From Hyphomicrobiales bacterium (GTDB lineage Bacteria; Pseudomonadota; Alphaproteobacteria; Rhizobiales; HXMU1428-3): a stretch of DNA of 13,858 bases. Under the pieces are notes generated by a model, which had not been told where the DNA came from, ran no database searches, and worked only from the letters and a program-made list of their open reading frames with translations. A program made the position numbers and the translations under genes. The stretch lies in contig JAJFHW010000337.1 of the NCBI GenBank assembly GCA_021775385.1, forward strand, positions 1 through 13,858, written 5' to 3'. This document shows positions 13,074-13,858 of the stretch, piece after piece. Position 1 is the stretch's first letter. Each line of letters begins with the position of its first letter.

Positions 13074-13858
13074 TTAAGGCGAAGGTTTTATATAAGTTTC
13101 TAAGGTTTTTAGCGTTAATTCTTCAGCACCCGAGAGGTAGTCTATAGCATTTTGACCGCCAGCTTTTAGACTTTCATGTTGTTCTGGATTTTTTAAAAGA
13201 TCAATGATTTTTGTTGCAAGAGATGTGGCATCTTCAACTTGAATGGCACCACCTCGTTGAAATAACTCAAAATAAGCAACTGCGAAATTTTCAACATGTG
13301 GTCCGGTGATGATATTTGTGCCTAATTTTAAGGCTTCAATTGGGTTTTGACCACCATGGCGAATGAAAGACCCGCCTATAAAGGCTGTTTTGGTGAGGCT
13401 GTAAAATAATCCCATTTCACCAATTGTATCTGCGATAAAGATATTCGTATTGCGACTTGGTTTACCACATTCACTGCGCAGATCAATTTTCAGCGGTTTG
13501 GCTTGAATATCTCTTTGGCCTTGACTGAGTGATGTGCGTATTTCTTTGGCTCTGTTTGGATGGCGTGGAACGATGATTGTTAAAAAATCAGGGTAATCCA
13601 ATGAGATGATATTGTGGGCCTCAGCAATGAGCTCATCTTCACCTGGATGAGTGCTGGCAGCAACAAATAACGGACGGTCACCTATTGCTGATTTTAAAAT
13701 TTTCAGTTCAGTTTCGTCGTAAGCCAGTGCCGGTGCATCAATTTTAAGGTTACCACTATGGATGACATTTTCAGCGCCGAGGGTGATAAAGCGGCGTTCG
13801 TCAATTGGGCCTTGAGCAAGTACTTGATCAAAACGACCAAAAAGCGGACGGGCCATGG
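13074..13858 (-). CDS. waaA: 3-deoxy-D-manno-octulosonic acid transferase, C-terminal part
   Basis: WaaA (KdtA) is a membrane-associated GT-B glycosyltransferase adding Kdo to lipid IVA. About 260 C-terminal residues are visible; the 5' end lies beyond the window, and the ATG at 13856 is probably internal because the family normally has roughly 160 more residues before this point. Landmarks, numbered from that Met, are FDQVLAQ (9-15), SGNLKID (34-40), AASTHPGEDE (66-75), PRHPNR (97-102), DTIGEMGLFYSLT (143-155) and FIGGSFIRHGGQNPIEA (159-175), the nucleotide-sugar-binding block. The C-terminus is short and normal. It precedes lpxK on the same strand, the conserved lipid A cluster order, but with a repeat-filled 245-bp gap. 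Identity is firm; whether it is mono- or bifunctional cannot be told. Confidence 0.95.
   Translation of the reverse strand, partial: MARPLFGRFDQVLAQGPIDERRFITLGAENVIHSGNLKIDAPALAYDETELKILKSAIGDRPLFVAASTHPGEDELIAEAHNIISLDYPDFLTIIVPRHPNRAKEIRTSLSQGQRDIQAKPLKIDLRSECGKPSRNTNIFIADTIGEMGLFYSLTKTAFIGGSFIRHGGQNPIEALKLGTNIITGPHVENFAVAYFELFQRGGAIQVEDATSLATKIIDLLKNPEQHESLKAGGQNAIDYLSGAEELTLKTLETYIKPSP

Noticed and set aside
1..13858. A defence, toxin-antitoxin, phage or secretion system
   Set aside because: All genes except one small membrane protein and the DUF2093 gene are recognisable housekeeping families, and no such module is encoded in the window.

Overview
The window is a dense housekeeping stretch of an AT-leaning alphaproteobacterial chromosome, most likely a member of the Hyphomicrobiales (Rhizobiales) or a close relative. 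The evidence for this is gene content and order: a DUF2093 gene beside xseA, facing lpxK and waaA; purD divergent from xseA; and rluB-rsmD and tadA next to a patatin-like gene. A genus cannot be named from the sequence alone. I see no phage, plasmid, CRISPR, toxin-antitoxin, defence or insertion-sequence genes, and no tRNA or rRNA.

Layout. (1) 1-4558, plus strand: the 3' part of an M16 peptidase-family gene, a short-form glucose-6-phosphate isomerase (pgi, TTG start), mutL, and a small membrane-anchored protein of unknown function. (2) 4559-4798: a convergent spacer with a GC-rich long imperfect hairpin. (3) 4799-6435, minus strand: rluB and rsmD, coupled by a TAATG overlap, giving one rRNA pseudouridine synthase and one rRNA methyltransferase. 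(4) 6488-6937, plus strand: tadA, divergent from rluB. (5) 7000-9246, minus strand: purD followed by a patatin-like acyl hydrolase. (6) 9519-11711, plus strand: xseA and the DUF2093 gene. (7) 11752-13858, minus strand: waaA (cut by the window end) and lpxK, two inner-membrane steps in the assembly of Kdo-lipid A.

Functional themes are translation quality (rluB, rsmD, tadA), DNA repair (mutL, xseA), lipid A synthesis (waaA, lpxK), purine synthesis (purD) and central carbon metabolism (pgi). The genes appear intact apart from the two cut by the window ends.

The most unusual content lies between the genes. A family of short hairpin repeats (about 38-39 bp per unit, arms GTTGC/GCAAC) occupies at least four spacers: tadA/patatin, xseA/DUF2093, DUF2093/lpxK and lpxK/waaA. 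In two spacers one hairpin unit is nested inside the loop of another. Between these two nested copies, both inner and outer stems differ by paired, compensatory substitutions, which suggests the fold is maintained. The family is not an ordinary intrinsic terminator or a CRISPR. It has pushed lpxK and waaA about 245 bp apart and creates a false 39-codon N-terminal extension on lpxK. I consider this the best candidate for something undescribed here; its function and mobility are unknown.
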